DNA from: Mucilaginibacter defluvii
Lineage (GTDB): Bacteria; Bacteroidota; Bacteroidia; Sphingobacteriales; Sphingobacteriaceae
Assembly (NCBI RefSeq): GCF_039543225.1
Contig: NZ_BAABJI010000004.1
Span: forward strand, 558,001-622,000
Length of the DNA stretch: 64,000 bases
Direction: 5' to 3'
Shown in pieces: positions 17,459 through 25,949 of the stretch. Position 1 is the stretch's first letter; each line of letters starts with the position of its first letter. The translations under genes and the position numbers were made by a program. The notes below the pieces were generated by a model, which worked only from the letters and a program-made list of their open reading frames with translations, was not told the DNA's origin and ran no database searches.

Positions 17459-18211
17459 ATGATGTTGTATAAAAAGGGCTCTTTGTTACTAATGCTTGTC
17501 GCGTTGTCATTAATTGCAATGGCGCAGGATGTTAAGATAGCTGCCGCGGCAAATCTGCAAAGCGTTATAAAACCGCTTGCTGCCGAGTTTAAGAAGCAAA
17601 CAGGCATCACTGTAACAGCCATACACGGTGCATCGGGTAAACTGACGGCCCAGTCGATGAACGGCGCGCCCTATGACATTTTTCTATCTGCCGATGTGGC
17701 CTTTACGCAAACATTATATAATAAGGGTTATTCCATTAACAAACCTATGGTCTATGCCTTGGGTAGCCTTATTTTATGCAGTCAACGGCCCTTTGATACA
17801 AAGAGATGGAAAAAATGGCTGACAGATAAATCCACGCAAAAAATCGCAATAGCAAACCCGTCAACTGCTCCTTATGGCAAAGCGGCTATACAGGTATTAA
17901 AAGCGGATGCTTTGCTGACAACCTTAAAACCCAGGCTGGTATATGGCGAAAGCATTGCGCAAGTAAATACCTACATTACAACCGGCGTGGTATCAGTAGG
18001 TTTTACAACCGAAGCTTTGATTAGAGACCCGCAATTGAAAACCAAACTATACTGGCTTAAAATGGATAACAACAACTATTCACCCATAAAGCAGGCCATG
18101 GTACTACTAAAAGCCGGAAAGAATAAAGCAGGTGCCCAAAAATTTTACGAGTTTTTGTTAAGCCCGGCGGCTAAGCGCATTTTTAAACAATACGGTTACC
18201 AGGTAAAATAA
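17459..18211 (+). CDS. modA: Molybdate ABC transporter substrate-binding protein
   Basis: A 250-residue periplasmic binding protein. Signal peptide ends at IAMAQ (about residue 22). ModA landmarks: AAAANLQSVIKPLAAEF near the mature N terminus, GASGKLTAQ (oxyanion-binding serine), GAPYDIFLSAD, and ANPSTAPYGKAA in the second lobe. It should capture molybdate or tungstate and deliver it to ModB. modB begins at the base after its stop codon, so the operon is tight. Two adjacent ATG codons exist at 17459 and 17462. Confidence 0.94.
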   Translation: MMLYKKGSLLLMLVALSLIAMAQDVKIAAAANLQSVIKPLAAEFKKQTGITVTAIHGASGKLTAQSMNGAPYDIFLSADVAFTQTLYNKGYSINKPMVYALGSLILCSQRPFDTKRWKKWLTDKSTQKIAIANPSTAPYGKAAIQVLKADALLTTLKPRLVYGESIAQVNTYITTGVVSVGFTTEALIRDPQLKTKLYWLKMDNNNYSPIKQAMVLLKAGKNKAGAQKFYEFLLSPAAKRIFKQYGYQVK

Positions 18212-18883
18212 ATGGATGCTGCGCCTATATGGTTATCACTTAAATTAGCAACAATAACAACTATATTGTTGCTGGTCATCTGCCTGCCGCTGGCATGGTG
18301 GTTGTCAAAAAAGCGCACTATATTCCGGATGCTGGTTGAGGTGCTGATCACGATGCCACTGGTATTGCCGCCATCGGTGTTGGGTTTCTATCTGCTGCTG
18401 GCTTTTAGTCCGCAACAGGGTTTAGGCGAATGGCTGCACGAAGCCTTTGATGTGCAATTGGTTTTTTCTTTCCCTGGTTTGGTATTAGCTTCAGTAATCT
18501 ACAGCCTGCCGTTTATGGCCGGGCCTGTAAAGTCAGCATTGCAGCAATTGCCTCCCTCGTTAGCTCAGGCATCGTATACGTTAGGTAAATCGCAGTGGCA
18601 AACGTTTAAACATATTTTGTTGCCCAATATTAAACCGGCCTTGCTAACGGCCGCGGTATTAACCTTTGCACATACACTCGGTGAATTTGGCGTAGTGCTG
18701 ATGATTGGCGGCAATATACCCGGTGTTACACGCGTAGCATCCGTAGCGGTATATGATGCCGTTGAGCAAATGGATTTTCTACTTGCCGCCAATTACGCGT
18801 TGTTACTGTTCGGCATTACATTTTTATTGCTGACCGGCGTGTTTATCTATAATCGTACACAAATCAAAACTCCGTTGGAATGA
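18212..18883 (+). CDS. modB: Molybdate ABC transporter permease
   Basis: A 223-residue inner-membrane permease with five or six helices. The EAA coupling loop that docks on ModC is TLGKSQWQTFKHILLPNIKP near residues 125-144. The family signature PLVLPPSVLGFYLL lies at about 46-59. The start codon follows modA directly, and its last four bases overlap modC (ATGA), indicating coupled translation. Confidence 0.94.
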   Translation: MDAAPIWLSLKLATITTILLLVICLPLAWWLSKKRTIFRMLVEVLITMPLVLPPSVLGFYLLLAFSPQQGLGEWLHEAFDVQLVFSFPGLVLASVIYSLPFMAGPVKSALQQLPPSLAQASYTLGKSQWQTFKHILLPNIKPALLTAAVLTFAHTLGEFGVVLMIGGNIPGVTRVASVAVYDAVEQMDFLLAANYALLLFGITFLLLTGVFIYNRTQIKTPLE

Positions 18884-19500
18884 TTGAGATAGACATCAAA
18901 AAAAAACTGAACATCGACAACGGCGGACAATTATTAAAATTTACCGGAAAACTGCCGTTACACACGGTTACTAAAATTACAGGGCCATCCGGTGCAGGCA
19001 AAACTACGCTGTTAAAGATAATAGCCGGGTTCATATCACCGGAACTCGGGCGTATTTCCGTCAATGGTTCTATTTGGTTGGATACGGAAGAAAAAATTAA
19101 TCTATCACCTCAAAAGCGCCTTGCCGGGTTTGTATTCCAGGATTATGCGTTGTTTCCGCACATGACTGTACTTCAGCATTTACAATATGCTACAAAGGGC
19201 GCACAATGGATAAACCGGCTGCTGCACATGGCTGAACTAACAGCATTTGCTAATCACAAACCCATGCATCTGTCAGGCGGGCAACAGCAACGCCTTGCGG
19301 TTATTCGTGCACTTGCTACAAAGCCAAAGCTGGTTTTGATGGACGAACCATTTTCGGCATTGGATATCAAAACCAAATTGAGGTTTTTGCCGGCATTAAA
19401 CGGATTGTTTGCCGAAATGCAAACTACCGCAATAATCGTTAGCCATTATCCGCATGAACTGGATGTTTTTGCAGGTAACGGAATCAGTATGGGAGAATGA
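18880..19500 (+). CDS. modC: Molybdate ABC transporter ATP-binding protein, short form
   Basis: A 206-residue ABC ATPase: Walker A GPSGAGKTT (about 34-42), Q loop FVFQDYALFP, signature LSGGQQQRLAVIRAL, Walker B LVLMDEP and the switch histidine in IIVSHYP. Classical ModC has about 350 residues with a C-terminal TOBE domain that senses molybdate; that domain is absent here, and the protein ends right after the ATPase core. Short forms occur in Bacteroidota. The stop codon abuts the stop of the convergent broken gene at 19501. Confidence 0.92.
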   Translation: MIEIDIKKKLNIDNGGQLLKFTGKLPLHTVTKITGPSGAGKTTLLKIIAGFISPELGRISVNGSIWLDTEEKINLSPQKRLAGFVFQDYALFPHMTVLQHLQYATKGAQWINRLLHMAELTAFANHKPMHLSGGQQQRLAVIRALATKPKLVLMDEPFSALDIKTKLRFLPALNGLFAEMQTTAIIVSHYPHELDVFAGNGISMGE

Positions 19501-20008
19501 TCAGGGAGCTTTCGCTACTACAATTTTACTCAGGTTGTGCAGATATCGCCTGCCGGTTTTGTAATCTCTTGCAGAAAGCATCTGAATACTTTCAGGCATT
19601 ACGTTAATATCAACGCCATTTTTTTCAACCAGCATAAATACAGTTTCACCAACAGCGGTGTTATACAACTCGTTCCAGGAGTAAACTACTTTATAACCAT
19701 CACTTGCCACACAAACCAGGTAAAGCTCACTTAGCAGTTTGGGATTGCTAACATTAAACTTAGTATTGCTTAGTACATCCTTTAACAGAATGCCCTTCAG
19801 TTTTTCATCTTTATGCTTAAACGCGCCTGTGTGGCTAGTTGTGTTCAGGCTATCAATATATATGCCTTGTATTTTTGAGCGAGTCAACAGTAATTAATTG
19901 TTGTTTAGTTACCTCGCCGCTAATTACAAAGCTTTTGGTTTGTTGCGCGAAGCCTATGGTATGACACATCAGTGAAAGGCATAAAGCAAATAACTTTTTC
20001 AGCATCAT
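19501..20008 (-). pseudogene. Frameshifted secreted molybdopterin-binding-domain protein
   Basis: Two reading frames on the minus strand together make one exported protein of about 168 residues. The first runs from ATG 20008 (or 20005) and gives a clean signal peptide MLKKLFALCLSLMCHTIGFA followed by QQTKSFVISGEVTKQQLI and VDSLK, the normal N terminus of a sulfite-oxidase/molybdopterin-binding domain. It then runs into a stop about 35 bases on. The second frame continues from the same point with GIYIDSLNTTSHTG and the rest of the domain (LKGILLKDVL, LYLVCVASDGYKVVYSWNEL) to the stop at 19501. Both frames meet at a run of five T (plus strand 19872-19876), where one base too many explains the break. 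It may be a true pseudogene or a sequencing error. Beside modABC, a molybdenum link is plausible. Confidence 0.72.
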
Positions 20009-20183
20009 ACCGCTAACTTAATAAATTTACTGTCTTTTTGGAGATGAATTTTTTACCGGGAAAAGTACGTTGAAGAACATATAAAACGTTTTTACAACCA
20101 ATTTTGCTAAAAGCTTGTTATTAACGGATAATAATATTAAATGAGAAAGTGTTATTATTACAATAATATTGCGCAAATAGAGT

Positions 20184-20191
20184 TACTTTTG
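20184..20191 (+). promoter_or_regulatory. -7 promoter box of a candidate non-coding RNA
   Basis: TACTTTTG is an exact TAnnTTTG match. Initiation would fall at about 20195-20199, just where a stable hairpin begins. No -33 TTTG. Confidence 0.42.
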
Positions 20192-20195
20192 TAGC

Positions 20196-20379
20196 AATTC
20201 AATCGATAACAGTATTGCTGTTTTGATTGTAATAAGTGTTCAGGTGGCGTTGAGTTATCCGTTATCCGAACCAAAATTTAGCTGCTGAATGCAGCATATT
20301 GATTTGGCTTTTTTTCAATAAAAAGTATAGTTTAATTTAATTGGTTACCCGCCAGGCGCGAGGCCCAGCGGGTTTTTTT
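20196..20379 (+). ncRNA. Candidate small non-coding RNA of about 180 bases
   Basis: The 386-base gap between the broken molybdopterin-domain gene and GH43 has no supportable protein gene but shows a complete transcription unit: an exact -7 box (20184-20191); a 5' hairpin at 20200-20229 (12 base pairs with one bulged T, loop TATTG); a second hairpin GCTGC-TGAAT-GCAGC around 20281-20295; and an intrinsic terminator at 20347-20379. I do not recognise it as a known family. A bacterial 6S-like RNA or a trans-acting regulator are possible; a leader of an unseen gene is unlikely since the terminator closes it and the next gene is on the other strand. Ends are inferred. Confidence 0.45.
20347..20379 (+). 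terminator. Intrinsic terminator of the candidate RNA
   Basis: ACCCGC/GCGGGT stem with an inner GC-rich loop of 15 bases, followed by seven T residues. It lies downstream of no plus-strand gene, which is the main argument for a transcript here. Confidence 0.7.
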
Positions 20380-20394
20380 ATTTTAAACTGTTGT

Positions 20395-21375
20395 TTATTT
20401 TATCATTCGTGCCGGTACACCTTCGTTTGTTATTTTAACCGGTTTTATTTCTCCATTCTCGTCAAAATAAATACGGTCGATACAGGTTGCACGGTGATTG
20501 CCATCGGTTTCGGTAAGCGGGCGGCGGTGATAAATAATATACCACTCATCGGTACCAGGTATGTTTACCATAGCGTGATGGCCTGCGCCGGTAGCTATGG
20601 TTGGATCTTGTTTCAGGATAGTATTTATGCGTTTGAACGGCCCTACCGGAGAATCACCGATGGCGTAAGCTACGCGGTAATCAGGGCCTGTCCAGCCGCC
20701 TTCACTCCACATAAAGTAATATTTACCCTTGCGTTTAAACATTACCGGTCCTTCCACATAACCTTCAGGTGTTATTAATTTATAAGTTTCACCGTTTTCA
20801 AACGGAACTAAACCTGTAAAGTCCTTATTTAACTGGGCAATGTTACATTGCCCCCAGCCGCCGTAAATAATGTAGTACTTCCCATTGTCGTTAAATACGA
20901 ATTGATCGATAGGCTGAGCTTTGTTGATAATCTTATCAATCAGCGGCTTGCCTAAAAGATCTTTAAACGGCCCGGCTGGATTGTCACTCACAGCTACGCC
21001 TATGCCACCATATTCGTTATTGTTCTGGATGTCATTCGCCCCAAAAAACAAATAGTATTTATTACCTTTTTTGGTGATGGCAGGCGCCCATAGCGCGCGC
21101 TTAACCCACTTTAAAGCGGAAGTATCAACAATGCTTGGATGCTTGGTCCAATGCACCAAATCCGTTGACGAAAAAGCGTCAAATTTTACCTGTTGATTGT
21201 ACGGCGCCGAGTAAGTAGGGTATACCCAAAACGTTTTACCAAATATAGCCGCCTCCGGATCTGCGTACCATCCCTCAAATATAGGGTTGCCTGATGTTTC
21301 CTTTTTCTCCTGGGCTGATGCCAGTTGCGTTGATGCAGCAAGCACACCCATTAAAAGTATAGTTCTTAATTTCAT
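20395..21375 (-). CDS. Secreted family 43 glycoside hydrolase
   Basis: A 326-residue exported enzyme with a five-bladed beta-propeller fold. Signal peptide ends at LASAQ (about residue 22). GH43 landmarks are the base aspartate in YADPEAAIF (about 37-45), WAPAITKKGNKYYLFF (about 95-110) and the acid glutamate in GYVEGPVMFKRKGKYYFMWSEGG (around 202-224). GAGHHAMV near 265 is another family motif. It likely cleaves arabinose- or xylose-containing or galactan-type glycans; exact specificity is not readable. Its start overlaps the stop of rhlE by four bases (ATGA), so it is translated from the rhlE mRNA. Confidence 0.9.
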   Translation of the reverse strand: MKLRTILLMGVLAASTQLASAQEKKETSGNPIFEGWYADPEAAIFGKTFWVYPTYSAPYNQQVKFDAFSSTDLVHWTKHPSIVDTSALKWVKRALWAPAITKKGNKYYLFFGANDIQNNNEYGGIGVAVSDNPAGPFKDLLGKPLIDKIINKAQPIDQFVFNDNGKYYIIYGGWGQCNIAQLNKDFTGLVPFENGETYKLITPEGYVEGPVMFKRKGKYYFMWSEGGWTGPDYRVAYAIGDSPVGPFKRINTILKQDPTIATGAGHHAMVNIPGTDEWYIIYHRRPLTETDGNHRATCIDRIYFDENGEIKPVKITNEGVPARMIK

Positions 21376-22589
21376 TGGTTGTTTGTTGGTTTCTTTTTAT
21401 TACCAAAGCGTTTGTTTTTACGCTTAAAATGGGGCTTCTTTTCTTCCGTTAATACGGGCGCTTCACCCAGCTCGGCAGGTATCGGCTTTTGCTCTATTGT
21501 TTTTTCTATGAGCGATTCAATGCTTTTAAAGCGGCGTAGGTCACGCTGATTTACCAGGGTTATGGCCGTACCTGTGGTAGCGGCGCGTGCTGTACGGCCT
21601 ATGCGGTGTATATAATCTTCCGGATCAGGCGGTACATCATAGTTAATTACGAGGTCTATCCCCTCCACATCAATACCGCGCGAAAGGGCATCGGTACCAA
21701 TGATAATCGGTAAGCTCTTGTTTTTGAATTCCAATAATATCTGCTCCCGCTCGGCCTGCTCCAAATCGGAGTGAAAGGCGCTGATCTTCAAATTGCTTCT
21801 TTTTAGTTCTTTATAAACCTCTTTCACCTTATCCTTGGTTGATGAGAATATGATGATGCTGTTATAGTTGCCATCGCGAAGCAACATTTTTACAAGGCCA
21901 TTTTTTTGCTGATCGGAAATGTAGTATACCTGCTGATCAACCCCTACGGCAGGCTGCGATACGGCAAGGTTTATTTGCTGCGGATTATGTAGCACCGTTT
22001 TGGCCAAAGAGCGTATCCGCGGCGGCATGGTGGCCGAAAACAACAGCGTTTGCTTTTTTTTAGGCAGATAGCTGATGATGCGCGTAATATCGTCCTGAAA
22101 ACCCATGTCGAGCATACGGTCGGCCTCATCAAGTATCAGGTGGCGTATGTGGTTAAGCTTTAATATGCCCGATGTAAGGTGAGCTATCAGCCTGCCGGGT
22201 GTGGCTATAATGATGTTTACGTTGTTTTGTATGCCACGGCGCTGTTGCTCATACACAATACCGTCGCCCCCGCCAAAAACTGCCAGCGAACTGATGCCCG
22301 TGAAATAAGCCAGTCCTTCAACCTGCTGATCTATTTGTTGCGCAAGTTCGCGTGTTGGGGCGAGTATAAGCGCTGTGGTGTAATGTTTATGCTCTTCGGT
22401 AATAAAATTTAATACGGGTAGTAAAAACGATGCGGTTTTGCCGGTACCTGTTTGGGCACAGGCTATCAGGTCATTACCTTCCATAATAACCGGAATGGCC
22501 ATTTCCTGTATGGGGGTTGGCTTGGTATACCCCATGCTCAAAACGCCCTCTAATAAATCACTGTTAAAATTAAAATCCTCGAATGTCAC
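21372..22589 (-). CDS. rhlE: DEAD-box ATP-dependent RNA helicase, RhlE-like
   Basis: A 405-residue DEAD-box helicase. Motifs in order: Q motif (TKPTPIQEMAIPVI, about 22-35), I AQTGTGKT, Ia PTRELAQQ, II DEAD, III SAT, then in the second domain IIFSST, GTDALSRGIDVEG and HRIGRTARA. A short basic tail (KKPHFKRKNKRFGNKKK) likely binds RNA. Such proteins help ribosome assembly and RNA turnover, often in the cold. Its 3' end overlaps the GH43 gene by four bases. The symbol is by family resemblance. Promoter-like TATCTTGC lies upstream on the minus strand near 22634. Confidence 0.93.
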   Translation of the reverse strand: MTFEDFNFNSDLLEGVLSMGYTKPTPIQEMAIPVIMEGNDLIACAQTGTGKTASFLLPVLNFITEEHKHYTTALILAPTRELAQQIDQQVEGLAYFTGISSLAVFGGGDGIVYEQQRRGIQNNVNIIIATPGRLIAHLTSGILKLNHIRHLILDEADRMLDMGFQDDITRIISYLPKKKQTLLFSATMPPRIRSLAKTVLHNPQQINLAVSQPAVGVDQQVYYISDQQKNGLVKMLLRDGNYNSIIIFSSTKDKVKEVYKELKRSNLKISAFHSDLEQAEREQILLEFKNKSLPIIIGTDALSRGIDVEGIDLVINYDVPPDPEDYIHRIGRTARAATTGTAITLVNQRDLRRFKSIESLIEKTIEQKPIPAELGEAPVLTEEKKPHFKRKNKRFGNKKKPTNNQ

Positions 22590-22806
22590 GGTCTCTGCTT
22601 ATGGGTGAGTGCTGCAAGATAACAAAATTTAATTTATACTATTAGCGAGGCTTTTACATACGCGATTTAATAACCTTGCGTTTATAAAATGGTATCTGTT
22701 TTTTTACATGCCCGCTTCCAAAATCTAAAGCATCTATTTAAAAAAGCAATATATTTACCGCACCTACACACTTGCACGCACACAAAAAAAACTTATTGAA
22801 TAAACT

Positions 22807-23493
22807 ATGAAGAAATTATTACCGGGCATTGCTGCTCTATTACTTTGCAACTCAGTACTTGCCCAAACGCCGGCCGCTAAGGATAAGAACGGCTGGACAC
22901 CCCTGTTTGACGGAAAAACCACCACCGGATGGCACACGTACAATAAAGGCGAAGTAGGCAACGCCTGGACAGTTGTTGACGGCGCTTTAACACTTAACCC
23001 TGGTGCCGATGGCCGCGGAGATCTGGTAACTGATAAAGAATACGAAAACTATGAGCTTACCCTGCAATGGAAGATTGCCGAAGGTGGTAACAGCGGTATC
23101 ATATTCGATGTAAACGAGGATCCTAAATACAGCTACTCATTTTTAACCGGTATTGAAATGCAGGTACTTGATGATGTTAAGGCTGAAGATAACAAAAAAG
23201 AAAACCACCTCGCCGGATCGTTATATGACATTATCGCTCCATCAAAAAAAGCAAAACCTGCCGGTGAGTGGAATACCATTAAAATACGCCAAAAGGATGG
23301 TCAGCTTACCTTTTGGATGAACGGCAGCAAAACAGTTAATGTTAAACTTTGGGGGCCGGAGTGGAAAGCGTTGGTTGAAAACAGCAAATTCAAATCGTAC
23401 CCGGCGTTTGCTACCTATCATAAAGGCCACATAGCTTTGCAGGATCACGGTAATACAGTTTACTATCGCGATATTAAGATCAAAGAACTATAA
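22807..23493 (+). CDS. DUF1080 family (3-keto-disaccharide hydrolase-type) secreted protein
   Basis: A 228-residue exported protein with signal peptide ending at VLAQ (about residue 20). The concanavalin-like DUF1080 domain (about 30-227) shows GWTPLFDGKTTTGWH, GALTLNPG, LTLQWKIAEGGNSGIIFDV, TGIEMQVLDD, GEWNTIKI and the terminal GNTVYYRDIKIKEL. Recent work on the family assigns cleavage of 3-keto-glycosides. Here it is followed by a GMC oxidoreductase and a gluconate-dehydrogenase-like small subunit, which would make the 3-keto sugar. The three genes probably form one operon. Confidence 0.9.
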   Translation: MKKLLPGIAALLLCNSVLAQTPAAKDKNGWTPLFDGKTTTGWHTYNKGEVGNAWTVVDGALTLNPGADGRGDLVTDKEYENYELTLQWKIAEGGNSGIIFDVNEDPKYSYSFLTGIEMQVLDDVKAEDNKKENHLAGSLYDIIAPSKKAKPAGEWNTIKIRQKDGQLTFWMNGSKTVNVKLWGPEWKALVENSKFKSYPAFATYHKGHIALQDHGNTVYYRDIKIKEL

Positions 23494-23540
23494 TCGGCTT
23501 TTTAGCTACTACTATTTATTTATGAGCCGGGAGGACAGGC

Positions 23541-25274
23541 ATGAGTGAATTTCAGATAAAAAAATCGACCGTTGTTTATGACGCTGTGATTGTGGGTTCG
23601 GGGGCAGGAGGCGGCATGGCCGGTTATGTATTGGCTCATGCCGGTTTAAAAATATTGATGCTGGAAGCCGGGCCGTTTTACGATCCGGCTAAAAACTCTG
23701 ATCAGCTGCGTTTCAGCTGGGAATCTCCGCGCCGTGGTGCAGGCACTACCCGCCCTTTTGGTGATTTTGATGCTGCATTTGGCGGTTGGGAACTGGAAGG
23801 CGAACCCTATACCACCAAAAACGGAACTGATTTTCAATGGTTTCGCTCACGCATGCTGGGCGGGCGTACCAATCACTGGGGGCGTATATCATTACGTATG
23901 GGGCCTAAGGATTTTAAACCTACCGACGGACTTACCGAAGAATGGCCCTTTACCTATAACGAGATTAAGCCTTACTATGATAAAGTTGACCGCCTGATAG
24001 GCGTATTCGGCACGGTTGAAAACATTGAGAGTGAACCTGATGGCATATTTCTGCCACCACCCAAGCCAAGGCTGAATGAACTTTTTATAAAAAAAGCAGC
24101 AATCAAAGCCGGTGTTACTACTATCCCAAGCCGAGGCTCAGTACTCACCGAAGCATTGCCGGGCAATAAGGACAGGAACGCTTGTTTTTTTTGCGGGCAA
24201 TGCGGCCGCAGTTGTAAAATTTACGCTGATTTCTCATCATCATCTTGCCTGGTGATACCGGCTTTAAAAACCGGTAACCTGCAGGTTATATCAAACGCAA
24301 TGGTACGCGAGGTGCTGACGGATAAGAACGGACAGGCCACCGGTGTATCATACGTAAATAAGGATGATATGCTGGAGTACCAAGTAAAGGCGAAGATTGT
24401 AATACTGGGTGCCAGCGCCTGCGAGTCGGCAAGGTTGTTGCTAAATTCCAAATCTGCCGCACACCCTAACGGACTGGCTAACGAAAGCAATGTAGTAGGC
24501 AAATACCTGCATGATTCAACCGGCTCAAGCGCGTCGGGTTTTTTGCCGCAACTGCTGGACCGTAAGCGCTACAACGAGGATGGTGTGGGCAGTATTCACA
24601 TTTACTCGCCCTGGTGGCTTGATAATAAGAAACTCGGCTTTCCGCGTGGGTACCATATTGAGTACGGCGGTGGAATGGGTATGCCGTCTTACGGTTTCGG
24701 CTCGGGTATGCACTTAAAAAATGGGCTTGTGCCGGGTAAAGACGGTAAAATGAAAGAAGCCGGAGGTTATGGGGCATCATTGAAAAACGATTATCGCAGG
24801 TTTTACGGTACCGAGGTGTATATGGCCGGCCGTGGTACCGCCATTGCACGCGCTGATAACTATTGCGAGATTGACCCCGAAGTGGTGGACAAATATGGCA
24901 TCCCGGTACTGCGTTTCCATTACAAGTGGGCAGTTGATGAGTATAAACAGGCCAAACACATGCAGGAAACCTTTAAGGAGATTATGCACAACATGGGCGC
25001 TTTAGGTGCAGAGTTTAAAGGTGTTGATACGGGCTATGGCCTTGAAGCGCCGGGTAAGATTATCCATGAGGTTGGTACGATCCGTATGGGCAACGATCCT
25101 AAAAAATCGGCGTTGAATAAATGGTGCCAGGCGCACGATTGCAAGAATCTTTTTGTGGTGGATGCCGCGCCTTTTGTGCAGCAGGGCGACAAAAACGCTA
25201 CCTGGACCATACTTGCCTTGAGTATGCGTACAGCCGAATATATTTTATCGCAACGTAAAAAATTAAACGTTTAA
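23541..25274 (+). CDS. GMC family FAD-dependent oxidoreductase
   Basis: A 577-residue flavoprotein. The FAD-binding Rossmann motif GSGAGGGMAGYVLAHAG starts near residue 19, and the second FAD contact AGPFYDP follows. The GMC C-terminal domain ends in VDAAPFVQQGDKNATWTILAL with the conserved active-site H/N region (HEVGTIRMGND, about 506). A cysteine cluster, CFFCGQCGRSC near 217-227, is common in the sugar-oxidising branch. With the subunit-3 protein encoded 12 bases downstream it forms a sugar dehydrogenase that probably oxidises C3 of glycosides. Seven to nine bases before the start include a weak purine tract, GGGAGGACAGGC, unusual in this genome. Confidence 0.93.
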   Translation: MSEFQIKKSTVVYDAVIVGSGAGGGMAGYVLAHAGLKILMLEAGPFYDPAKNSDQLRFSWESPRRGAGTTRPFGDFDAAFGGWELEGEPYTTKNGTDFQWFRSRMLGGRTNHWGRISLRMGPKDFKPTDGLTEEWPFTYNEIKPYYDKVDRLIGVFGTVENIESEPDGIFLPPPKPRLNELFIKKAAIKAGVTTIPSRGSVLTEALPGNKDRNACFFCGQCGRSCKIYADFSSSSCLVIPALKTGNLQVISNAMVREVLTDKNGQATGVSYVNKDDMLEYQVKAKIVILGASACESARLLLNSKSAAHPNGLANESNVVGKYLHDSTGSSASGFLPQLLDRKRYNEDGVGSIHIYSPWWLDNKKLGFPRGYHIEYGGGMGMPSYGFGSGMHLKNGLVPGKDGKMKEAGGYGASLKNDYRRFYGTEVYMAGRGTAIARADNYCEIDPEVVDKYGIPVLRFHYKWAVDEYKQAKHMQETFKEIMHNMGALGAEFKGVDTGYGLEAPGKIIHEVGTIRMGNDPKKSALNKWCQAHDCKNLFVVDAAPFVQQGDKNATWTILALSMRTAEYILSQRKKLNV

Positions 25275-25285
25275 TTGGTGGGAAT

Positions 25286-25945
25286 ATGAACAGGCGCGAC
25301 TCCTTAAAAGCCCTTGGTTTGGGCACACTGTCAACAACTTTACTGCTTGACGCATGCAAACCTAAACCCGAAAAAAAGGCCGCTGAAACCCCGGCGGCAG
25401 CACAACCTCAGGCTCAGCCGCAAGCTACGGATACAAACCCCGGCAGGCAGGCCTGGGAGATTGAGCGTGATAAACAATTAATGGCGCAGCGCTTTTTTAC
25501 CGCTCAGGAGATGGCTGCCATTACTATTCTGTCAGATATTATTATTCCGAAGGATGATGTTTCAGGCAGCGCCTCTGATGCTAAGGTGCCTGATTTTATA
25601 GAGTTTATCGCTAAGGATCAGCCCGAACATCAGGTACCGCTTCGCGGCGGCCTGCGCTGGTTAGATGTACAGTGCCTAAACCGTTACAACGCTATATTCG
25701 CTGATTGTAAGCCGGAACAGCGCATTGAACTGGTTGATCAGATCGCTTATCCAAACAAGGCAAAACCTGCCATGCGCCAGGGTGTTGCCTTTTTTAACCG
25801 CATGCGCGATCTGGTAGCTACCGGTTTCTTCACTTCACAAATGGGGATGAAAGATATTGGTTATGCAGGCAACGCGCCTAACCCGCAATGGGCAGGCGTG
25901 CCCGCCGATGTGTTAAAGCAATACGGCTTTTCGAGCAATTCTTAA
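25286..25945 (+). CDS. Gluconate 2-dehydrogenase subunit 3 family lipoprotein
   Basis: A 219-residue small subunit of a GMC-type dehydrogenase. The N terminus combines a twin-arginine-like start (MNRRDSLKALGLG) with a lipobox (LLLDAC, C about residue 24), so it is probably exported folded and lipidated, bringing the FAD subunit with it. A proline/alanine/glutamine linker (about 30-48) leads to the conserved domain with LSDIIIPKDDVSGSASDAKV (about 83-102) and RGGLRWLD. It is the third gene of the putative 3-keto-glycoside operon. Confidence 0.9.
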   Translation: MNRRDSLKALGLGTLSTTLLLDACKPKPEKKAAETPAAAQPQAQPQATDTNPGRQAWEIERDKQLMAQRFFTAQEMAAITILSDIIIPKDDVSGSASDAKVPDFIEFIAKDQPEHQVPLRGGLRWLDVQCLNRYNAIFADCKPEQRIELVDQIAYPNKAKPAMRQGVAFFNRMRDLVATGFFTSQMGMKDIGYAGNAPNPQWAGVPADVLKQYGFSSNS

Positions 25946-25949
25946 CCTA

